DNA of 64,000 bases. It comes from Inquilinus ginsengisoli_B. GTDB taxonomy: Bacteria > Pseudomonadota > Alphaproteobacteria > DSM-16000 > Inquilinaceae. The stretch spans positions 1,798,001-1,862,000 of the forward strand of contig NZ_JBNDJK010000001.1 in the NCBI RefSeq assembly GCF_050434925.1. The letters run 5' to 3'. The notes beneath the pieces were generated by a model. That model was not told the origin of the DNA, did no database searches, and saw nothing but the letters and a program-made list of their open reading frames with translations. Both the position numbers and the translations under genes were made by a program. Below, piece after piece: positions 52,881-61,019 of the stretch (position 1 is the stretch's first letter; every line of letters begins with the position of its first letter).

Positions 52881-54974
52881 ATGATGCTGACTGGTCGGAT
52901 GAACGCCGCCGAGTCGACCGCTCAGCCCCTGACCTATCTGGACACGCTCAACGCGGAACAGCGCGCGGCCGTGGACTTTGGAATTGGCGACAGCGCCGCC
53001 GGCCCGCTCCTGGTCATCGCCGGCGCCGGCACTGGTAAGACGAACACCCTGGCGCACAGGGTCGTGCGGCTGATCGAAGCCGGCGCCGATCCGTTCCGGA
53101 TCCTGCTGCTGACCTTCTCTCGCCGTGCGGCCGACGAAATGAAACGCCGGACGGAGCGGATCGCCGCGCGGGCGCTCGGCGAGGGTGCCGCGGCGACGCT
53201 GGCTTGGGCGGGCACCTTCCACGGAATCGGCTCCAGACTGCTGCGCGACCATGCCGACCAGTTGGGCCTGGACATCTCGTTCACGATACACGACCGCGAG
53301 GACTCGGCAGACCTGATGGGCGTGATCCGCCACGAGCTTGGGTTGTCCGCGACAAAAGAACGTTTCCCGACCAAGGGCGCCTGCCTTGACATCTATTCCC
53401 GGGTCGTCAACGCGCAGCTGCCACTCACCGCGGTGCTTAAGGACACCTTCCCCTGGTGCGCCAGCTGGGGCGACGAGCTCCGCCGGCTGTTCGCTGCCTA
53501 CGTCGAGGCCAAGCAAGCCCAGATGGTGCTGGACTACGACGACCTGCTGCTGCACTGGGCTCAAGCGATGGCGGATCCCGACCTAGCGGCCGAGATCCGG
53601 AGCCGGTACGACTATGTCCTCGTCGACGAGTACCAGGACACCAATCGCCTGCAGGCCTCCATCCTGACCGGGCTGAAGCCCGATGGCCGCGGCCTGACGG
53701 TGGTCGGCGACGATGCACAGGCCATCTACAGCTTCCGCGCTGCGACGATTCGCAACATCCTGGATTTTCCGGAGCTGTTCGCGCCGCCGGCGACGGTGCT
53801 GACGCTCGCCCGGAACTACCGGTCGACGAAGCCGATCCTGGCCGCGGCGAACGCGGTCATCGACCTGGCCCCGGAGCGCTATGCCAAGGAGCTGTGGTCG
53901 GAGCGGGCGTCCGAGCAACGGCCTCGCCTCGTCAGTGTCACGGACGAGATCGAGCAGGCACGGTACGTCGCCGATCGCGTGCTCGAGGACCGCGAGGCTG
54001 GGGTGCCGCTGAAGCAGCAGGCCGTGCTGTTTCGGACCGCCACCCATTCGAGCGCCCTCGAGGTCGAGCTGGTCCGGAGGAACATTCCATTCGTCAAGTT
54101 CGGCGGCCTGAAATTCCTCGACTCCGCGCACGTCAAGGACCTGCTGGCCGTCCTCCGCTGGGCGGAGAACCCGCGCGATCGCGTGGCGGGCTTCCGGGTT
54201 CTGCAGCTGCTGCCGGGCGTCGGCCCGGCCCATTCCGGCCGGGTGCTGGACGAGATGGCATCGGCGCTGATGCCTTTTGCAGCGCTCGCCGGGGCAAAGC
54301 CGCCTGCAGCCGCGGCTGCAGCCTGGCCAGATCTGGTGGCGCTGATGCGCGTCCTGCGCGATCGCGACCTGGCCTGGCCAGCGGAGCTTGACGCGATCCA
54401 GCACTGGTACGCGCCACACCTGGAACGGATCCATGAGGAAGCCGAGACCCGTGCGGCCGACCTGGTCCAGCTGGCGCAGATCGCCACCAGCTCCGCCTCG
54501 CGGTCGGAGTTCCTCACCGACCTGGCGCTGGATCCTCCGGACGCGACCGGCAACCACGCTGGGCCGCCGTTGCTCGACGACGACTATCTGAACCTGTCCA
54601 CTATCCACAGCGCCAAAGGCCGCGAGTTCCGGTCAGTCCATATCCTGAACGTGGTCGATGGCTGCATTCCGTCCGATCTCGGCACCGGATCGACGGAGGA
54701 GATCGAGGAGGAGCGCCGTTTGCTCCATGTCGGCATGACCCGGGCAAAGGACGATCTGCACCTGGTCATGCCCCATCGATTCTACACGCACAGTCAAGTG
54801 AAGCGCGGCGACCGGCACGTCTACGCGCCGCGGACGCGCTTCATCCCGAACGCGATCCTGGGCCTGTTTGAGACTTCGGTTTGGTCCAGCGCTGTCGCCG
54901 CCCAGTCAGCGGCGCCGAACGCCGCTCGGGCGCGGGTCGATGTCGGCGCCAAGGCGAGAGCAATGTGGAGCTGA
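52881..54974 (+). CDS. UvrD/Rep-family superfamily 1 DNA helicase
   Basis: The protein has up to 697 residues (ATG at 52881 or 52899). Motifs in order: Q motif LNAEQRAAVDFG, Walker A VIAGAGTGKTNTL (~45-57), Ia TFSRRAADEM, Walker B VLVDEYQDTN, III GDDAQAIYSFRAA, IV LARNYRSTKPI, V LSTIHSAKGREF, VI EERRLLHVGMTRAK. All are intact, so it should be an ATP-driven 3'-5' helicase. The usual C-terminal tudor-like extension of UvrD is absent. With the divergent YhcG nuclease it could form a repair or defence pair. Confidence 0.95.
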   Translation: MMLTGRMNAAESTAQPLTYLDTLNAEQRAAVDFGIGDSAAGPLLVIAGAGTGKTNTLAHRVVRLIEAGADPFRILLLTFSRRAADEMKRRTERIAARALGEGAAATLAWAGTFHGIGSRLLRDHADQLGLDISFTIHDREDSADLMGVIRHELGLSATKERFPTKGACLDIYSRVVNAQLPLTAVLKDTFPWCASWGDELRRLFAAYVEAKQAQMVLDYDDLLLHWAQAMADPDLAAEIRSRYDYVLVDEYQDTNRLQASILTGLKPDGRGLTVVGDDAQAIYSFRAATIRNILDFPELFAPPATVLTLARNYRSTKPILAAANAVIDLAPERYAKELWSERASEQRPRLVSVTDEIEQARYVADRVLEDREAGVPLKQQAVLFRTATHSSALEVELVRRNIPFVKFGGLKFLDSAHVKDLLAVLRWAENPRDRVAGFRVLQLLPGVGPAHSGRVLDEMASALMPFAALAGAKPPAAAAAAWPDLVALMRVLRDRDLAWPAELDAIQHWYAPHLERIHEEAETRAADLVQLAQIATSSASRSEFLTDLALDPPDATGNHAGPPLLDDDYLNLSTIHSAKGREFRSVHILNVVDGCIPSDLGTGSTEEIEEERRLLHVGMTRAKDDLHLVMPHRFYTHSQVKRGDRHVYAPRTRFIPNAILGLFETSVWSSAVAAQSAAPNAARARVDVGAKARAMWS

Positions 54975-55036
54975 AACAATCGACCGGCGGGCACCTGGGC
55001 CGGTCACCGCAATCACGCTTTTTGAGATCCGGACTA

Positions 55037-55327
55037 TCACTGCACCCGGGCACCGAACAGCACCAGCTTGCGGCAGCCCATGCCTCCGACCTTGACCTTC
55101 ACCGTCCGGCCATCTTCGAGCTGCAGCAAGAGGTCTGCTCCTGCGATGAACTCGTCGAGATGGCCGATATCGACGTCCGTGTCGGTGAGGAAGGCGCCGT
55201 AGGGGCGATGGGCTGCCGCATTGCGACGGACGCGGGAGGCGACGCGGTATCGACCCGTCCAGCTGGTCCCGCTCCACGGACTGTAGAGCACCCCCGTGCC
55301 CTCGATACGATCCCCTTCGGATGGCAT
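55037..55327 (-). CDS. hypothetical protein (96 aa)
   Basis: From MPSEGDRIEGTGVLYSPWSGTSWTGRYRVASRVR the protein continues to a beta-rich end (LLLQLEDGRTVKVKVGGMGCRKLVLFGARV). No family is recognised and the start is uncertain. It lies 42 bases downstream of the 60-residue small protein gene on the same strand, the same kind of neighbourhood as around ligD. Confidence 0.6.
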   Translation of the reverse strand: MPSEGDRIEGTGVLYSPWSGTSWTGRYRVASRVRRNAAAHRPYGAFLTDTDVDIGHLDEFIAGADLLLQLEDGRTVKVKVGGMGCRKLVLFGARVQ

Positions 55328-55369
55328 GGCACATGTCCGGCCAGTCGCGGACCGCGACACTCGTGATCC

Positions 55370-55552
55370 TTACTTCGTGGGGCGACGGTCGCCGCGGTCG
55401 CCCTGGCCTGGCTTCGCGACCGTCTTGGCCTTCTTTCGGACATCCTGCGACAATGACCGGCCGACATCGTCGGACTCCTTGAACTGGCCCTTTTCATTGC
55501 GGCGCACATAACGCTTGTCGGTGCCGGTATCGATGAGCTCGCGCTTCGTCAT
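55370..55552 (-). CDS. small conserved basic protein, paralogue 2 (60 aa)
   Basis: MTKRELIDTGTDKRYVRRNEKG with the same length and end as the protein at 49969-50151; only about eight of 60 residues differ. GAGGAGG upstream is again strong. Two nearly identical copies within 5.5 kb point to a recent duplication of this unit. Confidence 0.85.
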   Translation of the reverse strand: MTKRELIDTGTDKRYVRRNEKGQFKESDDVGRSLSQDVRKKAKTVAKPGQGDRGDRRPTK

Positions 55553-55835
55553 GGCTGAGCACCTCCTCGACAGGATTACGGAGTGGAGCGCGATCCGGTT
55601 CCGTGCCCACAACCGAGCCGTCCAGATAGGGGAGGGAAGGCACTCGCGGAGCCGTTCGGGTGCAACCGCGGACGCCAAAAAAGGGGGGCCGTCGGCCCTG
55701 GATCGGATCGGATAATCGGAGCGCGATGCACCGGAGGGTTGCGACCGAAACGGCCTTCCGGCAGTCCGGCTCCGGGCTCCCCCCAACCATGGCGGGAGCC
55801 GGACTCCCGCTGCCACGTCGACGAGGCCGCCCACG

Positions 55836-56219
55836 TCAGGAAGCCGGATTCTCGATGCCAAGGGATCGGAGCTCGGCGCAGAGCCAGGACCAGCAGGCCG
55901 GCGCTCGCGTCGCCATCTCAGCGAGGCCGGTCCCGATCCCCGCGCTTGGCATGACAACATCGCCACCAGCGTCGAGGTGTCGGCGCAGCCGATCCAGCGC
56001 CGGTCGTGCCTCCGCCTGAAGCCTTTCCAGGTCGGCATCCGTCATGAAGGCGTCCGGCCGCATCGAGGGAGCGCGCTTCGTCGGAATGGCGACAGCGTTC
56101 GGCTCCCCGCGCGCTTCGGCCGCCTGGCCGCCGAAGCCCTTTCGCTCGAAGTTGTCCCCGAACGTGTAGAGGGTATCGGGAGCGGCCTTGATCTGCTCGC
56201 GCAAGCACGCCGGCTGCAC
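55836..56219 (-). CDS. conserved phage/plasmid-type hypothetical protein (127 aa)
   Basis: The protein reads LREQIKAAPDTLYTFGDNFERKGFGGQAAEARGEPNAVAIPTKRAPS, then a helix, then GGDVVMPSAGIGTGLAEM. The F-G-D-N, GGQA, R-GEPNA and P-T-K motifs define a family I remember from phages and plasmids, probably binding a nucleotide-derived ligand, but with no proven function. The 127-residue length is typical. It marks the entry to the element-type DNA that continues to the window end. Confidence 0.7.
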   Translation of the reverse strand: MQPACLREQIKAAPDTLYTFGDNFERKGFGGQAAEARGEPNAVAIPTKRAPSMRPDAFMTDADLERLQAEARPALDRLRRHLDAGGDVVMPSAGIGTGLAEMATRAPACWSWLCAELRSLGIENPAS

Positions 56220-57301
56220 ACAATTGTGCGCCGTTCGGCAGCCTCGGCCGCGAGCGGATCACCACCGGCATTCCCAGGATCATGATCTGAACTGCACTCG
56301 CGGGTCCGAGGGAGTCGGCGAAGGCAGGCGGATCGGGCTGACCAGGTCGAGCCCCGACGATGCCGGGGTCGGGCTCTATTGCGCTCGGCGCCGGTGGCGC
56401 CGAGCTTCGCCGAGCCGCCGGCGGCGTCTCGGCCCTTTCGGGTGACGATCCTTCTCATGTCCAAGCGGTGCGGCCCGGTCGGGGCCACACTGGTCGGTTG
56501 CCGGCTGCGCCGTCGCCATGCTCAACCGCCCAGGGTGGCCTGTTTCCGTACCGGTCCCGCGTGGCGCTCGTCGCGGTCGCCGGCTGCGCCGTCGCTATGC
56601 TCGACCGCGCCGGGATCCTCGGGTGAGCTCGGCCGCCGTTGTCGGTCGAGCCGAGGGGAGCTGCGCTCCCACATTGCCTCGACAACCCGACCGCCGCGCA
56701 CCGATGGCCGTGCGCTTCGAAGGATACGCCGACCTTCGACGATATCTGCCGGTTCCCGAGGTGTTGAGGCAGGCCATTTCTCCATGCCTGCACGACAGCC
56801 CATTCGAGCGGCGCAGGCCGTGGTCGAGCCGAGGCACAGAGCGACGGCTGTCGGCCCCGAGACGTCATCCCGGCGACGCGACGATGATCCGCTGTGGCGC
56901 AAGTCCGTCGGCGCCACGCCGTTCCGTCCCACGGCTGGTCTTTACCGTCCTGGCACCTGTCGGAACGGGTCCCTGCACGCTCCGTGCAGCCGGGCCTCTT
57001 GGAGAGGAACCGCGGGCCGCCACGTCTCCTCGTGGCCCGTCCGCAGGCACGCCCATGCCGCCTCGGATGGCCCGATCTGGCCGAGGGGTCGGCTTCGCCT
57101 CGATCGCTGGTCCGCAACGGCGGCCGCTGGCTTTTTTCCGCCGCCTGGTAGGCTCGGCTTTGCATCGCGAAGCAAAAAAGCCGGCGCTCGCCGTCCTCCG
57201 CTGCGCTGCGGGCCTGACGGCTGCGGCGCGATCGCCCTCGGCCCCTTGATCGCCATCGAGGCCGCATGGGCGCGGCCCCGAGAACGGAAGAGGAGAGCAT
57301 C
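56220..57301. other. long region with no recognisable gene
   Basis: This is more than 1 kb of very GC-rich DNA, open in several frames on both strands, but with Arg/Pro/Ala-rich translations and no known motif. A 30-base imperfect direct repeat occurs at 56501 and 56580. It precedes the DUF736 gene of the ICE core. It may hold regulatory, replication or transfer sites; I see no clear oriT or iterons. Confidence 0.4.
56501..56609 (+). repeat. imperfect 30-base direct repeat, 79 bases apart
   Basis: CCGGCTGCGCCGTCG-C/T-ATGCTC at 56501 and again at 56580, with 27 of 30 bases matching. Function unknown. Confidence 0.5.
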
Positions 57302-57610
57302 ATGGCGACCATCGGCACCTTCACCAAGTCCGCGGACGGCTTCTCCGGCGCGGTCCGGACCCTGACCCTCAACGTTAAGGCGACGATCCGCCCGGCCGAG
57401 CGGGAGAACGACAAGGCCCCGGACTACCGCGTCTACGCAGGCGCCATCGAGTTCGGCGCCGCCTGGAAGAAGACCTCGAACGCCGGTCGCGACTACCTCT
57501 CGGTCAAGCTCGACGACCCGAGCTTCCCAGCCCCGATCTACGCGTCGCTGGTCGAGATCGAAGGTGAGGACGCCCTGTCGCTGATCTGGTCCCGCCGCAA
57601 CGGCGACTGA
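57302..57610 (+). CDS. DUF736 family protein
   Basis: The protein has 102 residues, starting MATIGTFTKSADGFSGAVRTLTLNVKATIRP, then DYRVYAGAIEFGAAWKK and YLSVKLDDPSFPAPIYASL. A GAGGAGAG ribosome site precedes it. DUF736 proteins are small beta-rich single-domain proteins found almost exclusively on alphaproteobacterial conjugative elements and plasmids; function unknown, possibly single-stranded DNA binding. It marks the ICE core. Confidence 0.93.
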   Translation: MATIGTFTKSADGFSGAVRTLTLNVKATIRPAERENDKAPDYRVYAGAIEFGAAWKKTSNAGRDYLSVKLDDPSFPAPIYASLVEIEGEDALSLIWSRRNGD

Positions 57611-57926
57611 GCCGGCCGGATCACGGCGCCCCGCTCTCCGGAGCGGGGCGTCTTCCTGTGCTTATCGTGACCATCGCCGGATCCATGCGGCGGACCTGCG
57701 GTCCAACCTGTCCCGTGGAATCTTGCTTTGGGGCTCCGCCCCCGCGCGGGCAAGGGGGCCGAAGCGGTCTCCCCGACCTTCCTCCCCCGGCCCGAAGCCG
57801 GGGTTCGTGCAGGCCGGGCGATACCCCTCCGCTCCGGCCGCCCTTGCCCTTGCTCCCCCGGTCTCGCCGACGGGCAGGGGTGCAGCGCAGCGCTGCGCTG
57901 ACACCCCAACCCCAAGGAGATCGGCT

Positions 57927-59120
57927 ATGACCACCAGCGTGATTCCGGATCAGGAAGCGGTTTCGAGCGGCTTCCATGTCGATGTGGGCCGGGGCGATCG
58001 TATCGGCCGCGTCTCATCGGAGTGGTACGCGCGTCCCGCCGACGAGCGGTACCTCAGCCTGTCCGATCTGCATGCGGCGGTGCGCGCCCGCGCCCAGCGG
58101 GCCACCGCGCGGACGGTGGAGAGCCGGGCCGTCCGAGTCGAGGCGAGCCGGGACGACGCCGAGCGCCTCGCCTTGATCGTCCCCGGCCGAGACGAGCCGA
58201 TCTCGCCCACCCATTGGAGCTTCGGCCAGCTCTGCACCCTGATCGGCGCTCCGTCGGCCTACCTACGGCAACTGCCGGCACCGCTGGCCGGGATCAACCT
58301 GCAGCACGGCCTGCTCAGCCACCGCGGCGAATTGGTGAAGACCCTCGAAGCCGAGGCCGGCCGGATCGAGCTCCGCGCCGTCACCGGGCCGGATTACGGT
58401 CGCATCTGGGATCACGAGCTTGTCGCCGCCGTGCAGCGCATCGCCGGCGACGGCACCGGAGATACCCGCTGGAAGGTGCCGGGCGTGCTCGACTGGTCGA
58501 CCATGACCCACAATCCTTTTGTCGACGTGACCGCGGAGACGACCACCCTCTATGCCAGCGATCGGGACGTGTTCCTGTTCCTGGTCGACGACACCCACCC
58601 GATCGAGGCGGGCAGGCTGCCGAACGGCGAACCGGATCTCTATTTCCGCGGCTTCTACGCCTGGAATTCGGAAGTCGGGTCGAAGACCCTCGGCATCGCC
58701 TCGTTCTATCTCCGCGCCGTCTGCCAGAATCGGAACCTGTGGGGCGTGGAGGGCTTCGAGGAGATCACCATCCGGCATTCGAAGTTCGCGGCGCAGCGCT
58801 TCGCGCATGAGGCGGCACCGGCCCTGGCCAGCTTCGCCAATTCCAGCCCGGCCCCCTTCGTTGCCGGGATCAAGGCGGCGCGGGAGCGGATCGTCGCCCG
58901 GACCGAGGAGGATCGGCAGGCCTTCCTGCGCAAGCGCGGTTTCTCCAAGCCGGAGACGGCCAAGATTATCGCGACCGTGCTGAACGAGGAGGGGCATCCG
59001 CCTGAGAGCCTGTTCGATTTCGTACAGGGGATCACCGCGGTGGCCCGCACCAAGCCGCACCAGGACGGCCGGCTTGAGCTTGAGGGCAAGGCGCGGGCGC
59101 TGCTGGAGCGCGCCGCCTGA
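57927..59120 (+). CDS. DUF932 domain protein
   Basis: The protein has 397 residues; AAGGAGA seven bases before the ATG fixes the start at 57927 rather than an upstream in-frame codon. Features: YLSLSDLHAAVRARAQR, PTHWSFGQLCTLIGAPSAYLRQLP, VTGPDYGRIWDHELVAAVQRI, LYASDRDVFLFLVDD, RGFYAWNSEVGSKTLGIASFYLRAVCQNRNLWG. DUF932 proteins are typical cargo of plasmids and ICEs, of unknown function but probably linked to DNA metabolism. It is convergent with the Xre gene at 59282, with three hairpins between. Confidence 0.93.
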   Translation: MTTSVIPDQEAVSSGFHVDVGRGDRIGRVSSEWYARPADERYLSLSDLHAAVRARAQRATARTVESRAVRVEASRDDAERLALIVPGRDEPISPTHWSFGQLCTLIGAPSAYLRQLPAPLAGINLQHGLLSHRGELVKTLEAEAGRIELRAVTGPDYGRIWDHELVAAVQRIAGDGTGDTRWKVPGVLDWSTMTHNPFVDVTAETTTLYASDRDVFLFLVDDTHPIEAGRLPNGEPDLYFRGFYAWNSEVGSKTLGIASFYLRAVCQNRNLWGVEGFEEITIRHSKFAAQRFAHEAAPALASFANSSPAPFVAGIKAARERIVARTEEDRQAFLRKRGFSKPETAKIIATVLNEEGHPPESLFDFVQGITAVARTKPHQDGRLELEGKARALLERAA

Positions 59121-59126
59121 TTATCC

Positions 59127-59278
59127 GTAAAGCCGTGCAGCCGGATTTTAGCCTGCACGGCTTTACGCGTCGGTGGATGTCAGAATTTGCGCATGGCCGC
59201 CGATCCGGCTTTCCGGGTCGGCGGCCATGCGCACGCGTGCGTCGCCGCTCGCCGGGCCGCGCGGCCCGGCGAGCGGCG
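59127..59278. repeat. three consecutive long perfect hairpins
   Basis: Stem 1: GTAAAGCCGTGCA (59127-59139) with its inverse at 59154-59166. Stem 2: TGCGCATGGCCGCCGA (59188-59203) with its inverse at 59218-59233. Stem 3: CGCCGCTCGCCGGGCC (59243-59258) with its inverse at 59263-59278. All arms are perfect (13, 16 and 16 bp). They fill the gap between convergent genes, so bidirectional termination is one explanation, but no T-runs follow. A folded single-strand origin or recombination site is another. Confidence 0.8.
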
Positions 59279-59281
59279 GAT

Positions 59282-59539
59282 CTATTGCCTCGTGCGGCGC
59301 CGCGACTTCTTGGCCTCGACAGTGGCCTCCTCGTCGGGCGTGACAAGCTCGATGTGCGAGACCCCAAGCGCCTGCGCCAGCTCGTAGAGCGTGACCACGG
59401 TCGGATTGCGGCGTCCCCGTTCCAGGCTGCTGAGATACTGCTGGCTGAAGCCCGAGACGTCGGCAAACTGCTCCTGGGTCAGGCCCTTCTCAAGCCTGAC
59501 GCGTCGCACGTTCCGTCCGACCAGCCGCCGCATATCCAT
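59282..59539 (-). CDS. Xre-family regulator, QseC-like
   Basis: The protein has 85 residues with the Xre helix-turn-helix: LVGRNVRRVRLEKGLTQEQFADVSGFSQQYLSSLERGRRNPTVVTLYELAQALGVS, then a basic tail. It is divergent from a DUF2285 protein across a 35-base palindrome, the arrangement of qseC and qseM in ICEMlSymR7A, where QseC represses both promoters. The name is by position and family only. Confidence 0.88.
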   Translation of the reverse strand: MDMRRLVGRNVRRVRLEKGLTQEQFADVSGFSQQYLSSLERGRRNPTVVTLYELAQALGVSHIELVTPDEEATVEAKKSRRRTRQ

Positions 59540-59556
59540 ACGGCAAAGGTCGACAG

Positions 59557-59591
59557 ATACACACTATAAGTTTATCAACTATAGTATGTAT
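59557..59591. promoter_or_regulatory. palindromic operator between Xre and DUF2285 genes
   Basis: ATACACACTATA (59557-59568) and TATAGTATGTAT (59580-59591) are inverse with one mismatch in twelve, around an 11-base AT-rich centre. The stretch is far more AT-rich than its surroundings and stands 17 bases before the Xre gene start. It is the natural binding site for the Xre regulator, overlapping divergent promoters. Confidence 0.7.
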
Positions 59592-59677
59592 TCCTAAGCT
59601 GCCCGTGACAGGCCCGCCGATTGCAGGGCATTTTGTCGGGCGGCCGATACTGCGGACGCGATGAGGGACAGGGACGA

Positions 59678-59932
59678 GTGGCTCCTCCGACTGCCGATAC
59701 CGCGCCGATCGGCGTCGAACTGACCGACTACGACCGGGAGCATCTGGTCGACTATCTCCGCCTGCTCGATGCGGCGGAGGAGGGGGCGGACTGGCGCGAG
59801 GTCGCCAGGATCGTGCTCGGTCTCGATCCCGACCGGGATTCGGAGCGCGTCCGCAAATGCCATGAGAGCCATCTCGCCCGCGCCCGCTGGCTCAGCGCCC
59901 AGGGCTATCGCGAACTCCTGCGCAAAGGCTGA
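59678..59932 (+). CDS. DUF2285 single-domain protein, QseM-like antiactivator
   Basis: The protein has 84 residues from GTG 59678, with GAGGGACAGGGA upstream; a longer in-frame opening at 59621 lacks a ribosome site. It reads VELTDYDREHLVDYLRLLDAAEEGADWREVARIVLGLDPDRDSERVRKCHESHLARARWLSAQGYRELL, a complete DUF2285 helical domain. QseM of ICEMlSymR7A has this size and domain, and blocks FseA and TraR. Here it lies one gene upstream of an FseA-like gene with the same domain, so it could bind that activator. Confidence 0.85.
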   Translation: MAPPTADTAPIGVELTDYDREHLVDYLRLLDAAEEGADWREVARIVLGLDPDRDSERVRKCHESHLARARWLSAQGYRELLRKG

Positions 59933-60123
59933 TCCGTCGCCGATCCGGAGAACTGGATTTCCGCAACGTCGCATCGTCGCATCCGCAGCTTTGCGGCGAG
60001 CCGCGGAGCCGGATGTGCACGCATCCGGCATCGCGTGATGCCGTTGCGAGGACTTCTCAATCAGGAATGAACTCCCAAGATGCGGCCATGCATTGTTGAT
60101 GATGCCGGACCGAGGGAGACGTC

Positions 60124-60889
60124 ATGCCGAACGGCGACTGGCGGTCACGGGCCGCCTACGACTCCGATCTGGATGCCCCGGACTTCGCCTGGGAGGCGTT
60201 GCGGCGGCATCCGGAGTACCGGAGCGACTACGAGCGCGCGAAGGGGAAGGAGGCTCTCGGCTCCGAGGCCGAGGCGGCAAGCCTCGCCCGGCGCTGGGGG
60301 CTGACCTTTTCTGGCGGATCCGCGCCGGCGCGCCTCCGAGCAGCCCGTGTTCTGGCTGCCCGAGCTGCACGCCCGCACGGTGTTTCTGACCCCCTCCCTC
60401 CCTGATTCCCCGACCGACACCATCGTCTTCGATCCCGACACATGGTTCGGCGCGGTCGCCGAACGCCGGAGCGCGGATGGCCTGCATCTGCTGCTGCGCG
60501 ACGGCCGCAGCACGCATCGCCTCTGGCTGCCGGGACCTCCGGCCCGCGGCACCGCCGTCGACGCGGCCCTTTCACTCGACGAGACGGCGCCGCTCCGGGC
60601 CGAAGCGACCCTCCGCTTCTGGCGTCTGCTTCGGGAAGGACGGCCGCAGGCTCCGCCGATCCTGCCGACGCAGCGACGGGAGCGCCTTGTGGCATCGCTC
60701 CGCGCCGTCGACGGGCGGTTAGAGGGCGCGAGCTATCGCGAGATCGCCGAAGTGCTGTTCGGCGCCGACCGCATCCGCGAGGAGAGCTGGAAGACCTCCT
60801 CGCTCCGCGACCGCACCATCCGCCTCGTCCGCTCCGGCCTGGCGTTAATGCGCGGCGGCTACCGCCGCCTGCTCGGGCCTCGCCGCTGA
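60124..60889 (+). CDS. fseA: FseA-like excision activator made by +1 frameshift (DUF6499 + DUF2285)
   Basis: Two frames encode one protein. Frame 1 from ATG 60124 (GAGGGAG upstream) gives the DUF6499-type N-terminus: WRSRAAYDSDLDAPDFAWEALRRHPEYRSDYERAKG...ARRWGLTF. Without a shift it runs on as unrelated sequence to 60405. Frame 2 gives the DUF2285 part: LADPRRRASEQPVFWLPELHARTVFL...YREIAEVLFGADRIREESWKTSSLRDRTIRLVRSGLALMRGGYRRLL. Skipping one T at 60310 joins them into 254 residues. In ICEMlSymR7A the msi172-msi171 pair is fused the same way to make FseA, which activates rdfS. An ordinary frameshift mutation is the alternative. Confidence 0.85.
60301..60311 (+). promoter_or_regulatory. candidate +1 ribosomal frameshift site
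   Basis: The mRNA reads CUG-ACC-UUU-UCU in the first frame. A Phe tRNA on UUU (60307-60309) can re-pair with UUU one base on (60308-60310), and reading continues CUG-GCG-GAU. The second frame is closed by UGA at 60302-60304, so a +1 shift can only occur downstream of it; the UUUU run is the first suitable place. Confidence 0.7.
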
Positions 60890-61019
60890 TCTTCGGGCCG
60901 GGGTGGCGATCATCGCCACCCCGGTCTTCGCCATCCTCCCACGCGGCGGCGCTTCGCCACCATGGCCTTCGACCGGTCGCCCTGTCCGGCGGCCTTCCCG
61001 AAGACCACGGAGCCCGACC

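Noticed and set aside
52868..52882. GAAC-N7-GAAT, a near LexA box before the UvrD-like helicase
   Set aside because: One half-site is imperfect and the site overlaps the proposed start codon. It is not strong enough to claim SOS control.
58263..59060. 265-codon minus frame opposite the DUF932 gene
   Set aside because: The sense frame has a perfect ribosome site and DUF932 motifs; the antisense frame has none.
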